From Fontibacterium oligotrophicum (GTDB taxonomy: Bacteria; Pseudomonadota; Alphaproteobacteria; Pelagibacterales; Pelagibacteraceae), in the NCBI GenBank assembly GCA_965235975.1, contig CBDDZZ010000001.1, positions 310,001 to 374,000 of the forward strand: a DNA stretch of 64,000 nucleotides, given 5' to 3'. Made by a program: the position numbers and the translations under genes. The notes under the pieces were generated by a model. That model was not told the origin of the DNA. It searched no databases and was given only the letters and a program-made list of their open reading frames with translations. This document shows, in pieces, positions 25,213 to 34,620 of this stretch. Numbering within the stretch: the first letter of the stretch is position 1; each line of letters begins with the position of its first letter.

Positions 25213-27445
25213 TACTTTTTTTTATAAATTTATCAATTATTTTTTTTTCACCGTATTTTTTAAAAATAATAATAAGTTTATTATCTTCAATATGAATTAC
25301 TTTTCCATTACCAAAATCATCATGCGTTACGCTTTCCCCTACTTTAAAAATAGTATTGTTATTCCCGTAGCTAATTTTATTAAAATTATTTTTATTTTTT
25401 CTTGCTTGTTTTAATCTTTCCCAGCCAGGACTTCTTGAGGGTTCGTCATAGTCAATCTCCTGATTAAATTCAAAATCATTTTTTTTATACTCTGAAAAAT
25501 GATTTTTCATGTTGATGTTATCTTTAGGAAGTTCTTCAATAAATCGAGAGGGAAGTGTTGGCATCCAATCTATGTCTCTATCCCTTTTGCCTCCATAAAT
25601 TCTCCTATTATTTACAAAGGAAATAAATAATTTTTTCTTTGCTCTGGTAATTGCAACATAGGCAAGCCTTCTTTCCTCCTCAATTGCTTGATGGCCTTTT
25701 TCATCAATTGATTTTTGATGCGGAAATAATCCCTCCTCCCAACCAGGCAAAAAAACAACATCAAACTCTAGCCCTTTAGCGGCATGCATCGTCATTAAAT
25801 TAATTTTCTCTCCATTCCAGTCTTCATCTATGGAGGTTTGTAAGGAGATATTTTCAAGAAAATCTTGAAGGCTACTATAATTTTTCATTGATAATATTAA
25901 TTCCTTTAAGTTTTCTAATTTACTGTCAGCCTCTGGCGTTTTCTCATTCATAAGCATTTGGGAATAACCAGATTCATCTAAGACTCTTTCTGTTAGTTCA
26001 TAATGAGTTATTTCTTTTGATAATTTTCTCCATAACTGAATATCGGTAATAATTTTTTTTAAACTTAGTATAGTTTTACCGGTTGGATTTTCTTGTTCGC
26101 AATATATAAGCGAAGCTTGTTCTAAATTAATATTTTTTTCCTTAGCAATTTTATGAATTTCTTTTAGGGTAGCATCTCCAATTGCACGTTTTGGAGTATT
26201 GATAATTCTTTCAAAAGCAAGATCATCATTTTCTTGATAAATAATTCTAATATAACATATAGCATCTTTTATTTCAGCTCGATCATAAAATTTTAATCCT
26301 CCAATAACTCTGTAAGGTAGATTAATTTTTATAAATCGGTCTTCAAACTCTCTTGTTTGAAAAGCAGCTCTAACTAATATGGATATTTGATTAAGCGAAT
26401 GTTCTTTTGATAAATTCTTTTCAATTTCATCTGCAACCGAAACTGCTTCGTCATATCCATTATTGTAGCAATTCACTTCTATCAAATCACCTTTAGAATT
26501 TTCAGACCATAGTTTTTTACCAAGTCTATCTTCATTATTAGAAATTAAAGAAGAAGCCGTATCTAGAATATTTTGTGTTGATCTATAATTTTGTTCTAGT
26601 TTAATAACTTTTGTATTAGCGTTTAATTTATCAAAATTTAAAATATTTTTAACTTCAGCGCCGCGCCAACTATAAATAGACTGGTCGTCATCTCCTACGC
26701 AGCATAAATTATTATTTTTTTTAGATAATAAATTTAACCAAATGTTTTGAATAAAGTTTGTATCCTGATATTCGTCTACAAGAATATACTTAAAATTGTT
26801 ATGAAATAATTCTAAAATTTCAGGCATAGTTTTAAATATTGTTACGCAATGTAAGATTAGATCTCCAAAATCTACACAGTTCATAATCTTTAATCTTTGT
26901 TGATAAATATTGTATATTTTTAATGCAGTATCTTTAATGTAGTTCTCTTTGTTAGTTTTAACTTCACTAGGAATAAGACCTTTATTTTTCCAATCATCTA
27001 TAAAGGCAGCAACTAATTTTGGCGGTATTTTTTTTATATCAATGTTTTCTGACTCAATTATATTTTTTATTAACCTTAATTGATCAAGAGTATCTAAAAT
27101 TGTAAAATTAGATTTTAGGCCCACAGCCTCTGCATGACGCCTTAAGATTTTATTGCTAATCGAGTGAAAGGTTCCAAGCCAAGGCAGAGAAGAAGATTGA
27201 GCGACAAGAAGTTTTAATATGCGCTCTCGCATTTCATTTGCAGCTTTATTTGTAAAAGTTACGCAAAGAATTTGATTAGGCCAGCACTTTTTTGTTTCGA
27301 TAAGATGAACAACACGAGTTGTTAGAACTTTAGTCTTACCCGAACCTGCTCCTGCTAAAATTAATAACGGTCCGTCCGTATGAATAACAGCTTCTTTTTG
27401 TTGATTATTGAGGTTTAATAAGTAATTTTGGTTAGTGGAATTCAT
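25199..27445 (-). CDS. uvrD: UvrD/PcrA-type superfamily 1 DNA helicase
   Basis: ATP-dependent 3'-5' helicase acting in nucleotide excision and mismatch repair and in clearing stalled transcription. The 748-aa protein has all SF1A motifs: Q-motif LNNQQKEAV near 12-20, Walker A AGAGSGKTK near 31-39, TFTNKAANEMR, ILVDEYQDTN, GDDDQSIYSWRGA, LEQNYRST, LMTMHAAKGLEFDVVF and YVAITRAKKKL. The tail after the AQRKNK-like basic stretch ends in a small Tudor-like domain (VTHDDFGNGKVIHIED) as in PcrA/UvrD. Overlaps pepP by 14 bases; divergent from the AsmA-like gene with a 45-bp gap. Confidence 0.95.
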   Translation of the reverse strand: MNSTNQNYLLNLNNQQKEAVIHTDGPLLILAGAGSGKTKVLTTRVVHLIETKKCWPNQILCVTFTNKAANEMRERILKLLVAQSSSLPWLGTFHSISNKILRRHAEAVGLKSNFTILDTLDQLRLIKNIIESENIDIKKIPPKLVAAFIDDWKNKGLIPSEVKTNKENYIKDTALKIYNIYQQRLKIMNCVDFGDLILHCVTIFKTMPEILELFHNNFKYILVDEYQDTNFIQNIWLNLLSKKNNNLCCVGDDDQSIYSWRGAEVKNILNFDKLNANTKVIKLEQNYRSTQNILDTASSLISNNEDRLGKKLWSENSKGDLIEVNCYNNGYDEAVSVADEIEKNLSKEHSLNQISILVRAAFQTREFEDRFIKINLPYRVIGGLKFYDRAEIKDAICYIRIIYQENDDLAFERIINTPKRAIGDATLKEIHKIAKEKNINLEQASLIYCEQENPTGKTILSLKKIITDIQLWRKLSKEITHYELTERVLDESGYSQMLMNEKTPEADSKLENLKELILSMKNYSSLQDFLENISLQTSIDEDWNGEKINLMTMHAAKGLEFDVVFLPGWEEGLFPHQKSIDEKGHQAIEEERRLAYVAITRAKKKLFISFVNNRRIYGGKRDRDIDWMPTLPSRFIEELPKDNINMKNHFSEYKKNDFEFNQEIDYDEPSRSPGWERLKQARKNKNNFNKISYGNNNTIFKVGESVTHDDFGNGKVIHIEDNKLIIIFKKYGEKKIIDKFIKKSNEQN

Positions 27446-27490
27446 AAAATCAAATAGATCAAGTAGTTAACATAATATACCAAAAATTAA

Positions 27491-28978
27491 ATGATTCTTA
27501 AGAAATTACAGTCTTCAAGGTTATTAAACTCCTTACAGTCTTTTTATAATCATAAAATCTATAGCATAGCGATGGTTGCTTTTGCGCTCATAGTTTTTAT
27601 TATTTTTCTATTACCATTCTTCATTAATCTCGAACGATATAAACCTGAGATAGAAAATCAGTTTCAAGAGAAATTTTCTTTTAAAATTAAAATTAATGAG
27701 AAGATTTCTTATAAACCATTTTTAAGACCTCATATTGAATTACTTTCAGTAGATATTTTTGAAGATAATAAAAAGGAAGATGTTAATATTGGTAATATTT
27801 ATAAAATAAATCTTCGTATAAATATTTTTAATATACTTTTTAGAAACTTCAATATTTCAGATGTTGAGTTTGTTGATGGAATTATTGAAGTAGAAAAAAA
27901 TTATTTTGACAATTTTTTGAAGGATACAGATCTCATTAAAAATCTTAAAGTAATTAGAATTCATAATTTGGATTTCAAATATTCCGCAAATAAAAAAACC
28001 ATTGAGATTAGTGATATTAATAGTGATATTATTTTTAATAACGGGAAATTAACAGGATTTGATTTGACCGGAAGTCTTTTTAATTTACCTTTTACAAGTA
28101 CGTTTCAAAGCTCAATAAATCAAAACAAAAGAATTGGTAATTTATCAATTAAGTCTAATGCTCTTAAGTTTTATTTAGAAGCAGATCTAATTGATATTAA
28201 TTTTTTAAAATATGAATTTTTAGGAAATGCAAAAATCAGATTTGCAAATACTTTAAGTACAATTGGATTAAATAGTTTAATTTTGCGATTTAATTTTGAC
28301 TTAAAAGATGAATATGTAGATTTAAAAGATATTTTTATTAATTCTTTCCTTTATAAAGGAGAGGGTTCTGCAAGAATTGAACTTAAACCAAGATTTGCGT
28401 TTGTTAGTGAGTTGAATTTTATAGATACAAATTTTAAAAAATTACCAAACGACGATCTTAAAGATTTTTTAGTAAATAATAAATTATTTGATATTCATGA
28501 AGATTTTTATGGTGTTTTTAAATTAAATTTTAAAGATATGATTACTAATCATAATCTTTTTTCTGATGCTAATGCTACTATTATTGTTGAGGGTGGAGAT
28601 GTGAACATTAAAGAATTGAATTTAATTTCTAAATTTAATGATTTATTAAAAATAAATGGTCGTTTTATTACGCAAAATAAAGAAACAATTTTCTTCTTTA
28701 GTTCCCAAATTGATCTCGTAAATATTAAAAATTTTTATAAAAATACCAATGGACCAAGGGAAAAGATAGCGCTTTTGCCAAATGATAGTTTCTCTGGAAA
28801 AATGAAGGGGGATTTAAATATGAGAAAGGGTCGAGTAGTTTTGAGTGAAATTGTTGCAAATAGTAATAAAAAATTTAATAAAAATAGTCTTAATGCTGCT
28901 CAAGAGGAACTTAATCTTCGCTTAAACAAAGATATTATGAATATTTTAAATCCAAGAATTTATAGTTTCTTGTTCTAG
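27491..28978 (+). CDS. AsmA-like periplasmic protein
   Basis: AsmA-family proteins are inner-membrane anchored, repeat-rich periplasmic proteins linked to outer membrane lipid transport and homeostasis. The 495-aa product has a membrane segment at residues about 26-46. It is followed by the typical AsmA opening LERYKPEIENQFQEKFSFKI, with SYKPFLRPHIELLSVDIF further on, then long beta-strand-rich sequence and the FSGKMKGDLNMRKGRVVLSEI region. No C-terminal membrane segment. Low sequence conservation, so the exact subfamily is unclear. Ends tail to tail with fumC, overlapping by 4 bases. Confidence 0.8.
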   Translation: MILKKLQSSRLLNSLQSFYNHKIYSIAMVAFALIVFIIFLLPFFINLERYKPEIENQFQEKFSFKIKINEKISYKPFLRPHIELLSVDIFEDNKKEDVNIGNIYKINLRINIFNILFRNFNISDVEFVDGIIEVEKNYFDNFLKDTDLIKNLKVIRIHNLDFKYSANKKTIEISDINSDIIFNNGKLTGFDLTGSLFNLPFTSTFQSSINQNKRIGNLSIKSNALKFYLEADLIDINFLKYEFLGNAKIRFANTLSTIGLNSLILRFNFDLKDEYVDLKDIFINSFLYKGEGSARIELKPRFAFVSELNFIDTNFKKLPNDDLKDFLVNNKLFDIHEDFYGVFKLNFKDMITNHNLFSDANATIIVEGGDVNIKELNLISKFNDLLKINGRFITQNKETIFFFSSQIDLVNIKNFYKNTNGPREKIALLPNDSFSGKMKGDLNMRKGRVVLSEIVANSNKKFNKNSLNAAQEELNLRLNKDIMNILNPRIYSFLF

Positions 28979-30363
28979 TTTGGATGTGTCATTTTTCTTG
29001 GGTTAATTAATCGATCATATTCTTTTTCATTAACTAACCCACTTTTTAGAGCTTCTTCTTTTAATGATGTTCCATTCTTATGAGCTTTTTTAGCAATCAT
29101 TGAAGCATTGTCGTAACCAATCTTTGGAGCAAGTGCGGTTACTAGCATCAATGAACTATTTAATAATTGAGAAATTCTTTTTGTATCTGCTTTAAGTCCT
29201 TTAAGGCAATATTTAACAAAGCACTCTATAGAGTCAGATAATAATTCAATTGATTGAATCATACTGTGACTAATTAGTGGTTTAAAAACATTTAACTCAA
29301 AATGTCCATTTGATCCTGCGATGGTAATTGTTGCGTGATTTCCAATTACTCTTGTACAAACCATAGTAACAGCTTCGCACTGTGTTGGATTCACTTTGCC
29401 AGGCATGATTGACGATCCTGGTTCATTTTCTGGAAGAATAAGTTCTCCATAACCAGCTCTAGGACCTGAGCCAAGAAATCTTATATCATTTGAAATTTTC
29501 ATCAAAGCAACAGCTAGAGTATTAAATGCACCAGATAAATTTACTATGGGCTCATGACTAGCAAGTGCCTCAAATTTGTTTGGAGCAGTTCTAAAGGGTA
29601 GTTTAGTAATTTTTTTAATCTCTAATGCAATTTTTTTATCAAAACCTTTTTTAGTATTAATGCCAGTACCCACTGCCGTCCCTCCTTGAGCAAGAAAATA
29701 CATTTCTTTTAAAGCTATCTCTATACGTTTAATGCAATTTTTAATTTGCATATGATAGCCAGAAAATTGTTGTCCTAAAGTTAACGGAGTTGCATCTTGA
29801 AGATGAGTTCTTCCAATCTTAACTATATTTTTAAATTTTTTTACTTTTATGGATAATTCTCTCTCTAATAATTGTAGAGAAGGAAGAAGTCTTTTTTTTA
29901 CATCAATAGCAACAGCGATATGAATTGCGCTAGGATAGGTGTCATTAGTAGATTGAGATTTATTTACATGATCATTTGGATGAACAGGTTTTTTTGATCC
30001 AATTTTTCCGCCTAAAATTTGTATTGCTCGATTAGAAATAACTTCATTTACATTCATATTAGTTTGAGTTCCAGAGCCAGTTTGCCAAACTTTTAGTGGA
30101 AAATGATCATTAAATTTTCCCTTAATTACCTCATCTGAGGCTTTAACAATTGCTTGAGAAATTTTTTTATCTAAAGACTTTGATTTAAAATTAACAATAG
30201 CAGCGGCTTTTTTGATTATGGCTATAGCTTTTATTATCTCAAGTGGAACTAATATTTTCCCAATTTTAAAGTATTTTAACGAACGTTCTGTTTGTGCTCC
30301 CCAATATTTATCCGCTGGTACTTTGATTTTACCAAAACTATCAGATTCAATTCTTGATGCCAT
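28975..30363 (-). CDS. fumC: Class II fumarate hydratase
   Basis: Interconverts fumarate and malate in the TCA cycle without an iron-sulfur cluster. The 462-aa sequence carries the superfamily motifs: WQTGSGTQTNMNVNEVISNR near 98-117, QSTNDTYPSAIHIA, TVGRTHLQDATPLTLGQ-type region (KIGRTHLQDATPLTLGQ), GGTAVGTGIN and the signature GSSIMPGKVNPTQ around 317-329. These distinguish fumarase from aspartase and argininosuccinate lyase (fumarase-type HPNDHVN also present). Divergent from an SDR gene with a palindrome in the gap. Confidence 0.96.
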   Translation of the reverse strand: MASRIESDSFGKIKVPADKYWGAQTERSLKYFKIGKILVPLEIIKAIAIIKKAAAIVNFKSKSLDKKISQAIVKASDEVIKGKFNDHFPLKVWQTGSGTQTNMNVNEVISNRAIQILGGKIGSKKPVHPNDHVNKSQSTNDTYPSAIHIAVAIDVKKRLLPSLQLLERELSIKVKKFKNIVKIGRTHLQDATPLTLGQQFSGYHMQIKNCIKRIEIALKEMYFLAQGGTAVGTGINTKKGFDKKIALEIKKITKLPFRTAPNKFEALASHEPIVNLSGAFNTLAVALMKISNDIRFLGSGPRAGYGELILPENEPGSSIMPGKVNPTQCEAVTMVCTRVIGNHATITIAGSNGHFELNVFKPLISHSMIQSIELLSDSIECFVKYCLKGLKADTKRISQLLNSSLMLVTALAPKIGYDNASMIAKKAHKNGTSLKEEALKSGLVNEKEYDRLINPRKMTHPN

Positions 30364-30379
30364 ATCTGTATTATCTTAT

Positions 30380-30394
30380 ATCACTTACAGTGAT
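30380..30394. promoter_or_regulatory. Perfect 6+3+6 dyad between fumC and the SDR gene
   Basis: ATCACT, TAC, AGTGAT forms a perfect inverted repeat 17 bases upstream of the fumC start, next to a -10-like run on the minus strand. It could be an operator for fumC or simply a chance palindrome in AT-rich DNA. No regulator gene adjoins it. Confidence 0.3.
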
Positions 30395-30423
30395 TTTTAA
30401 TAGTTGCTAATAAAATTTTAGTT

Positions 30424-31176
30424 ATGAATATTATAATTATAGGAGCTACTTTTGGCATAGGTTATGAACTATCTAAGAAATACTTAGATCAGTGTGATAA
30501 TTTAATTTTATTAGCAAGAACTCAGGAAAAATTACAAAATTTAAAATTAGAATTAAGTTCTAATAGAACAAAAATATCAACTTTTTCATTAGATGTTACC
30601 GATAAAGAAAATTGTCAAAGAATTTTAAGGGAAATTATAAAAGAATTTAAAACAATTGATCTTGCAGTCTATTGCTCGGGTTATTATGAGCCCCATGATA
30701 CTTTTGATATTAAGCTAGAGTTATTTGAGAAAACATTCGCCGTTAATTTTTTTGGAATGGTAAATTGTTTCTCAATTTTATTACCTCATTTAAAATCTCA
30801 AAATTCTGGTCATCTTGCTGCTATTAGTTCCCTTGCTGGGTTTGGAGGGCTTCCAAACTCATCATCCTATGGACCCTCTAAAGCTGCGATGATAAATTAT
30901 TTTGAGTCTATTAAAATTGACTGTGATAAAAATAATATTGATTTGAGTATTATTAATCCTGGTTTTGTTAAGTCTAGACTTACAGACAAAAATACTTTCG
31001 ATATGCCTTTTATTATGGAGGCAGATAAAGCCGCTGAAGTTATTTTTGAAGGGCTGATGCAAAAAAAGTATGACATCACTTTTCCATTTCAAATGAAGTT
31101 TCTTTTCAAGTTTTTAAAAATTTTGCCAAGACCTATATATTTTTTATTAGTAAAAATTTTAACTAAAAATATTTAA
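30424..31176 (+). CDS. Short-chain dehydrogenase/reductase (classical SDR), substrate unknown
   Basis: NAD(P)-dependent oxidoreductase fold. The 250-aa protein has the cofactor motif GATFGIGYELS near 7-17 (TGxxxGIG type), the structural CSGYYEPHD near 84-92 and the catalytic set: serine in ISSLAGFGG, then Y-G-P-S-K (YGPSKAAMINYFESIK). The C-terminus is hydrophobic (FLKILPRPIYFLLVKIL), as in membrane-associated SDRs acting on lipids. It leads a tight run of same-strand genes to msrA. Substrate cannot be read. Confidence 0.88.
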   Translation: MNIIIIGATFGIGYELSKKYLDQCDNLILLARTQEKLQNLKLELSSNRTKISTFSLDVTDKENCQRILREIIKEFKTIDLAVYCSGYYEPHDTFDIKLELFEKTFAVNFFGMVNCFSILLPHLKSQNSGHLAAISSLAGFGGLPNSSSYGPSKAAMINYFESIKIDCDKNNIDLSIINPGFVKSRLTDKNTFDMPFIMEADKAAEVIFEGLMQKKYDITFPFQMKFLFKFLKILPRPIYFLLVKILTKNI

Positions 31177-31482
31177 ATGTTTTTTGAGAAGCATGTTTTT
31201 TGCTGTATTAATAAAAGGCCCGAATCTAATCCGAAAGGTTGTTGTAGTCTAAAAGACTCAGAGAAATTACAGACAGAATTAAAAATAAAAATTAAGGATT
31301 TGAAATTAAATAAAAAAATAAGAATTAATAAATCTGGCTGTTTAGATCGGTGTGAGCTTGGACCGGTCATGGTGATTTATCCAGAGGGGATATGGTATTC
31401 ATATAAAAATTTAGAGGATATTAACGAAATTTTAGACTCTCATCTGATAAATAATAAGGTTGTTGAGAGATTAAAAATATAA
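31177..31482 (+). CDS. Thioredoxin-like [2Fe-2S] ferredoxin domain protein
   Basis: Small 101-aa protein resembling the thioredoxin-fold 2Fe-2S ferredoxins (COG3411). Residues 1-11 give FEKHVFCC, then NPKGCC around 18-23, and SGCLDRCELGPVMVIYPEG around 50-68 with the closing C-x3-C cluster ligands. The ending WYSYKNLEDINEILDSHL matches the family. It starts one base after the SDR stop. Likely an electron carrier or regulatory iron-sulfur protein; partner unknown. Confidence 0.82.
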   Translation: MFFEKHVFCCINKRPESNPKGCCSLKDSEKLQTELKIKIKDLKLNKKIRINKSGCLDRCELGPVMVIYPEGIWYSYKNLEDINEILDSHLINNKVVERLKI

Positions 31483-31492
31483 TTCTAAATTT

Positions 31493-32110
31493 ATGATCCC
31501 AAATAACTACGTCTTATTTCTTCAAGTAATTACTGTTCTTTTAATAACACCAGGGCCCCAGAGAATTTTAATTATTACTAATTCCATGAACTATGGATTT
31601 AGCAAAAGTTTATGGACAGGTTTAGGGGATGTTTCTGCCAATATAATCCAAATGATTTGCGCAACATTTGGAATGTATGCTTTAATGAAAGCATATCCCC
31701 AAATTTTAGATATTTTTAAATGGATTGGAGGACTTTACTTAATATATTTAGCCATAAATTTTTTAAAAAGAAAAACAAGTATTGATGTTAATCAAAATAT
31801 CAATACTCGTTCTTCTTATAATCTGTTTAAAGACGGGTTTATTTCAGCATTATTTAGTCCAGGTGCCTTAGTTTTCTTTTTGGTGATGTTTCCAACTTTT
31901 TTAGATCCAAATAATAATTTTTTAATTCATTTTATAATCTTATTAATTACTCATGTGAGTTTAGATTTTTTCTTTTTGGCTACTTATGCTGGCATTGCAA
32001 GCAAAATTTCTAATTTTCTTAAAAATTATCCAAACCTTATAAGTAGGTTATCCGGATGTATTTTGATGTTATTAGCATATAAAATTTTAAGCACAAAAAT
32101 TAATTTGTGA
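31493..32110 (+). CDS. LysE/RhtB family amino acid exporter
   Basis: Inner-membrane efflux protein of the LysE superfamily, exporting amino acids or related metabolites. The 205-aa product has about six hydrophobic segments and the family N-terminus TPGPQRILIITNSMNYG around 19-35, normally TPGPN; here the Asn is Gln. GLGDVSANIIQ and LIYLAINFLK follow. Next to azlCD, so this block is an amino acid export module. Substrate not determined by sequence. Confidence 0.87.
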   Translation: MIPNNYVLFLQVITVLLITPGPQRILIITNSMNYGFSKSLWTGLGDVSANIIQMICATFGMYALMKAYPQILDIFKWIGGLYLIYLAINFLKRKTSIDVNQNINTRSSYNLFKDGFISALFSPGALVFFLVMFPTFLDPNNNFLIHFIILLITHVSLDFFFLATYAGIASKISNFLKNYPNLISRLSGCILMLLAYKILSTKINL

Positions 32111-32802
32111 TTAAAACTTTTGATAATAACTTTAAAAGAGGTTGTCTTGCTGGTTTTGGAATACCAGGGATAAGTCTTGCTGCAAGTTTCTTTGCATTAG
32201 GAGCGCTTTTTAAAAATACAGGTTTAAATGTTACACAAAGTTTTCTATCTACACTTATTGGTTTTGCTCTTCCCGGACAAGTAGTGATGGCAGAAACTTT
32301 AATTGTAAATGGCACCCTATTAAATATTTTAATTGCTGTCTTTTTAACAAATGCAAGATTATATCCAATGACAGTAAATCTTGTTCCAGTGATCAGGCAA
32401 AAGAATAGACCTAGGTGGCATTATTATTTTTTAGCACATTTTATAGCTGTGACTAGTTGGGTTTACATGCTTTCAAATTACAATCGCATTACTAAGGAAA
32501 ATAGATTTAACTTTTTTTTAGGACTGGGATCAACTCTTTGGGTCTTATCAACGATTTCAACTGTTATTGGTTTTTTTTTAGCTGAGATTATAAGCAAAGA
32601 AATTTTCGTTGCAGTGATATTTCTTAATCCAATTTATTTCATGTGTATGATTGTTTCGGTTTTAAACAAGCCACATATTGTTTTAACAGTTTTTTTGTCA
32701 GCTATTTTGGCTCCAATTCTTTTTTTATTAACACCAGATTGGTCAGTGCTTTTTGCAGGAATTATTGGAGGTAGTATTTCTTACTGGTTTTTTATTAGAT
32801 AA
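32107..32802 (+). CDS. azlC: AzlC family branched-chain amino acid permease subunit
   Basis: AzlC pairs with AzlD to export branched-chain amino acids and analogues. The 231-aa protein starts with a GTG that overlaps the LysE stop as GTGA. Family traits: GCLAGFGIPGISLAASFFALG near 11-31, FALPGQVVMAETLI and FLTNARLYPMTVNLVP, with about six to seven membrane segments. Followed after 3 bases by the AzlD partner. Confidence 0.88.
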   Translation: MIKTFDNNFKRGCLAGFGIPGISLAASFFALGALFKNTGLNVTQSFLSTLIGFALPGQVVMAETLIVNGTLLNILIAVFLTNARLYPMTVNLVPVIRQKNRPRWHYYFLAHFIAVTSWVYMLSNYNRITKENRFNFFLGLGSTLWVLSTISTVIGFFLAEIISKEIFVAVIFLNPIYFMCMIVSVLNKPHIVLTVFLSAILAPILFLLTPDWSVLFAGIIGGSISYWFFIR

Positions 32803-32805
32803 ATT

Positions 32806-33135
32806 ATGTTCGATACTTATATTTATTCAGCAATTGTAATCTCGGCTTTAGCAACCTATCTACCAAGATTTTTGGGAGTGTTCTCATCAGAATTTGTTAA
32901 TGAAGAGGGGAAAATATTTAAATTTGTATCCTGTATCTCATACGGTATTTTAGCCGCTTTAATTGCAAGAATATTTATTCACCCAGTAGGAGCATTAGAG
33001 GAAACATCAACATTAGTAAGGCTTCTGGTTGCTGCAATTACAATTTTAGTACTTTTTGCAAGTAAAAAAAATGTACTTTTTTCCTCTTTATTCGGAGTAA
33101 TTTTATTTGGTATACTAAATTTATATTTTAATTAA
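32806..33135 (+). CDS. azlD: AzlD family small membrane partner of AzlC
   Basis: 109-aa membrane protein with about four hydrophobic segments and the AzlD pattern ATYLPRFLGVF near 16-26, VSCISYGILAALIARIF around 42-58, and the C-terminal LLVAAITILVLFASKKN. It forms the exporter with the preceding azlC product. Ends directly before glaH. Confidence 0.86.
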   Translation: MFDTYIYSAIVISALATYLPRFLGVFSSEFVNEEGKIFKFVSCISYGILAALIARIFIHPVGALEETSTLVRLLVAAITILVLFASKKNVLFSSLFGVILFGILNLYFN

Positions 33136-34053
33136 ATGACATTTGAAAATATAAAAGGATTAGAAATTTCCACTCATTCTCAAAGTAAAAGACTCGTTTC
33201 AATAAATATTTCACAATCCGCAATTGAGGAACTTGTGAAAAAATTTACTCCCATTGACATTCAAGATCTTGAACTTAAGCCATTCCTAAGATTTTTTGTC
33301 GCCGATGAATTTAATAAAATTTTTGAAAATAAAATTAAAAATTTATTTAAAAAAATATTAATAGATAGAGATTATGGAGCGTTTGTTGTGGGGCCTGAAA
33401 AGTTTAATTCAGATGTTACAGATGATAAATTTTTAGTAAAACTTTCAACAGCGCTTACCCATTTGGTGGGTCTACCAAATTTTGATGCAATGACTGGAAA
33501 GTATTATGCGCGTTTTGAAGTAAAACATGTAGATAGTAGCGACTCCTATTTAAGAAAAGCTTACAAAAGATTAGATCTTCATACCGACGGAACGTACGTT
33601 AAAGAAAAAACAGATTGGTTGTTAATGACTAAAATCAAAGAAAAAAACGTCCAAGGAGGTGAAAGCGTATTACTTCATTTGGATGATTGGGAAGATTGCA
33701 ATAAATTTTTTAACCATCCTGTTGGGCAAAGTGATTTTATTTGGGGTTCACCAAAAAGTAAAAACGTAGATTATAAAGTAACGCATCCAGTTTTTTTTAA
33801 AGATAGTAACGGAAAGCCAGTGATTTCTTATATTGATCAATTCCCCGAGCCCCAAAATATGGACCAAGGCTTATTTTTAAATAATCTTTCACAATCTTTA
33901 GAAAATAGTAAACATAAAATTATATTTAAGCTTCCTCCAGGTTGCTCAATCTTTTCAAATAATTATTTTATGCTTCATGGACGACAACCTTTTGTTGAAA
34001 ACAAAGATTTACAGAGAGAACTTTTGCGCCAACGCGGAGTTTTTTATAATTGA
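33136..34053 (+). CDS. glaH: Glutarate 2-hydroxylase GlaH (CsiD), Fe(II)/2-oxoglutarate dioxygenase
   Basis: CsiD/GlaH hydroxylates glutarate to L-2-hydroxyglutarate in lysine breakdown, using 2-oxoglutarate and oxygen. The 305-aa sequence closely follows the E. coli family: LDLHTDGTYVKEKTDWLLM gives iron ligands H149 and D151. QGGESVLLHLDDWE, SKNVDYKVTHPVF and YIDQFPEPQNM follow, and NNYFMLHGRQPF gives H281. ELLRQRG near 295-301 should supply the 2-oxoglutarate arginine. No lhgO, gabT or gabD lies in the window, unlike the E. coli glaH-lhgO-gabDTP operon. It begins right after azlD and its stop overlaps the msrA TTG start. Confidence 0.93.
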   Translation: MTFENIKGLEISTHSQSKRLVSINISQSAIEELVKKFTPIDIQDLELKPFLRFFVADEFNKIFENKIKNLFKKILIDRDYGAFVVGPEKFNSDVTDDKFLVKLSTALTHLVGLPNFDAMTGKYYARFEVKHVDSSDSYLRKAYKRLDLHTDGTYVKEKTDWLLMTKIKEKNVQGGESVLLHLDDWEDCNKFFNHPVGQSDFIWGSPKSKNVDYKVTHPVFFKDSNGKPVISYIDQFPEPQNMDQGLFLNNLSQSLENSKHKIIFKLPPGCSIFSNNYFMLHGRQPFVENKDLQRELLRQRGVFYN

Positions 34054-34619
34054 AAAAACTATTAATAATATTTCTTATATTTTTTTTTAATCAAAATAGT
34101 TTTTCTAAAGAGAAGCTAGCTTATTTTGCAGGTGGCTGTTTTTGGTGCATGGAACCTGTTTTTGACAAACTAGAAGGAGTTAATAAAGTTGTTTCTGGTT
34201 ATAGTGGAGGCACAGTTGTAAATCCAACTTACCAACAAGTTGTTTCCGGCCGCACAGGTCATATAGAAACAGTAAAAGTTTCTTATGATCCTAAAAAAAT
34301 AACTTATTCAGAACTACTTAAAAATTTCTGGGTAAACATTGACCCGTACGATGGGTATGGTCAATTTTGTGATCGCGGGAAATCCTATAGCTCCGCTATA
34401 TTTTATCAAGACGAGCAAGAAAGAAAATTAATCGATCAGTCAATTAAAGAGTTAAAATCAATTAAAATTAATAAAATTAAAACCTCTTTCACAGAATTTA
34501 AAAATTTTTATCCTGCTGAAGACTATCATCAGCAGTATTACAAAAAAAATCCATCAGATTATTTTGCTTATGTAATTGGCTGCAGAAGAATGGAGAGACT
34601 AAAAGAAGTTTGGAAGTAA
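34050..34619 (+). CDS. msrA: Peptide methionine-S-sulfoxide reductase MsrA, secreted form
   Basis: Repairs the S epimer of methionine sulfoxide. The catalytic motif AGGCFWCMEPVF is near residues 28-39, followed by VSGYSGGTVVNPTYQ, the VSYDPKKITYSELL block and YCQVIG-equivalent YVIGC near the C-terminus. A hydrophobic N-terminus (residues about 2-17) followed by NSFSKEK suggests export to the periplasm. The start codon is TTG, overlapping the glaH stop as TTGA. It faces the msrB gene and hotdog gene convergently. Confidence 0.94.
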   Translation: MKKLLIIFLIFFFNQNSFSKEKLAYFAGGCFWCMEPVFDKLEGVNKVVSGYSGGTVVNPTYQQVVSGRTGHIETVKVSYDPKKITYSELLKNFWVNIDPYDGYGQFCDRGKSYSSAIFYQDEQERKLIDQSIKELKSIKINKIKTSFTEFKNFYPAEDYHQQYYKKNPSDYFAYVIGCRRMERLKEVWK

Positions 34620-34620
34620 T

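Noticed and set aside
25205..25414. Plus-strand 69-codon frame at the uvrD 3' end
   Set aside because: Phe/Ile/Asn-rich product from AT-rich antisense sequence with no supporting signals.
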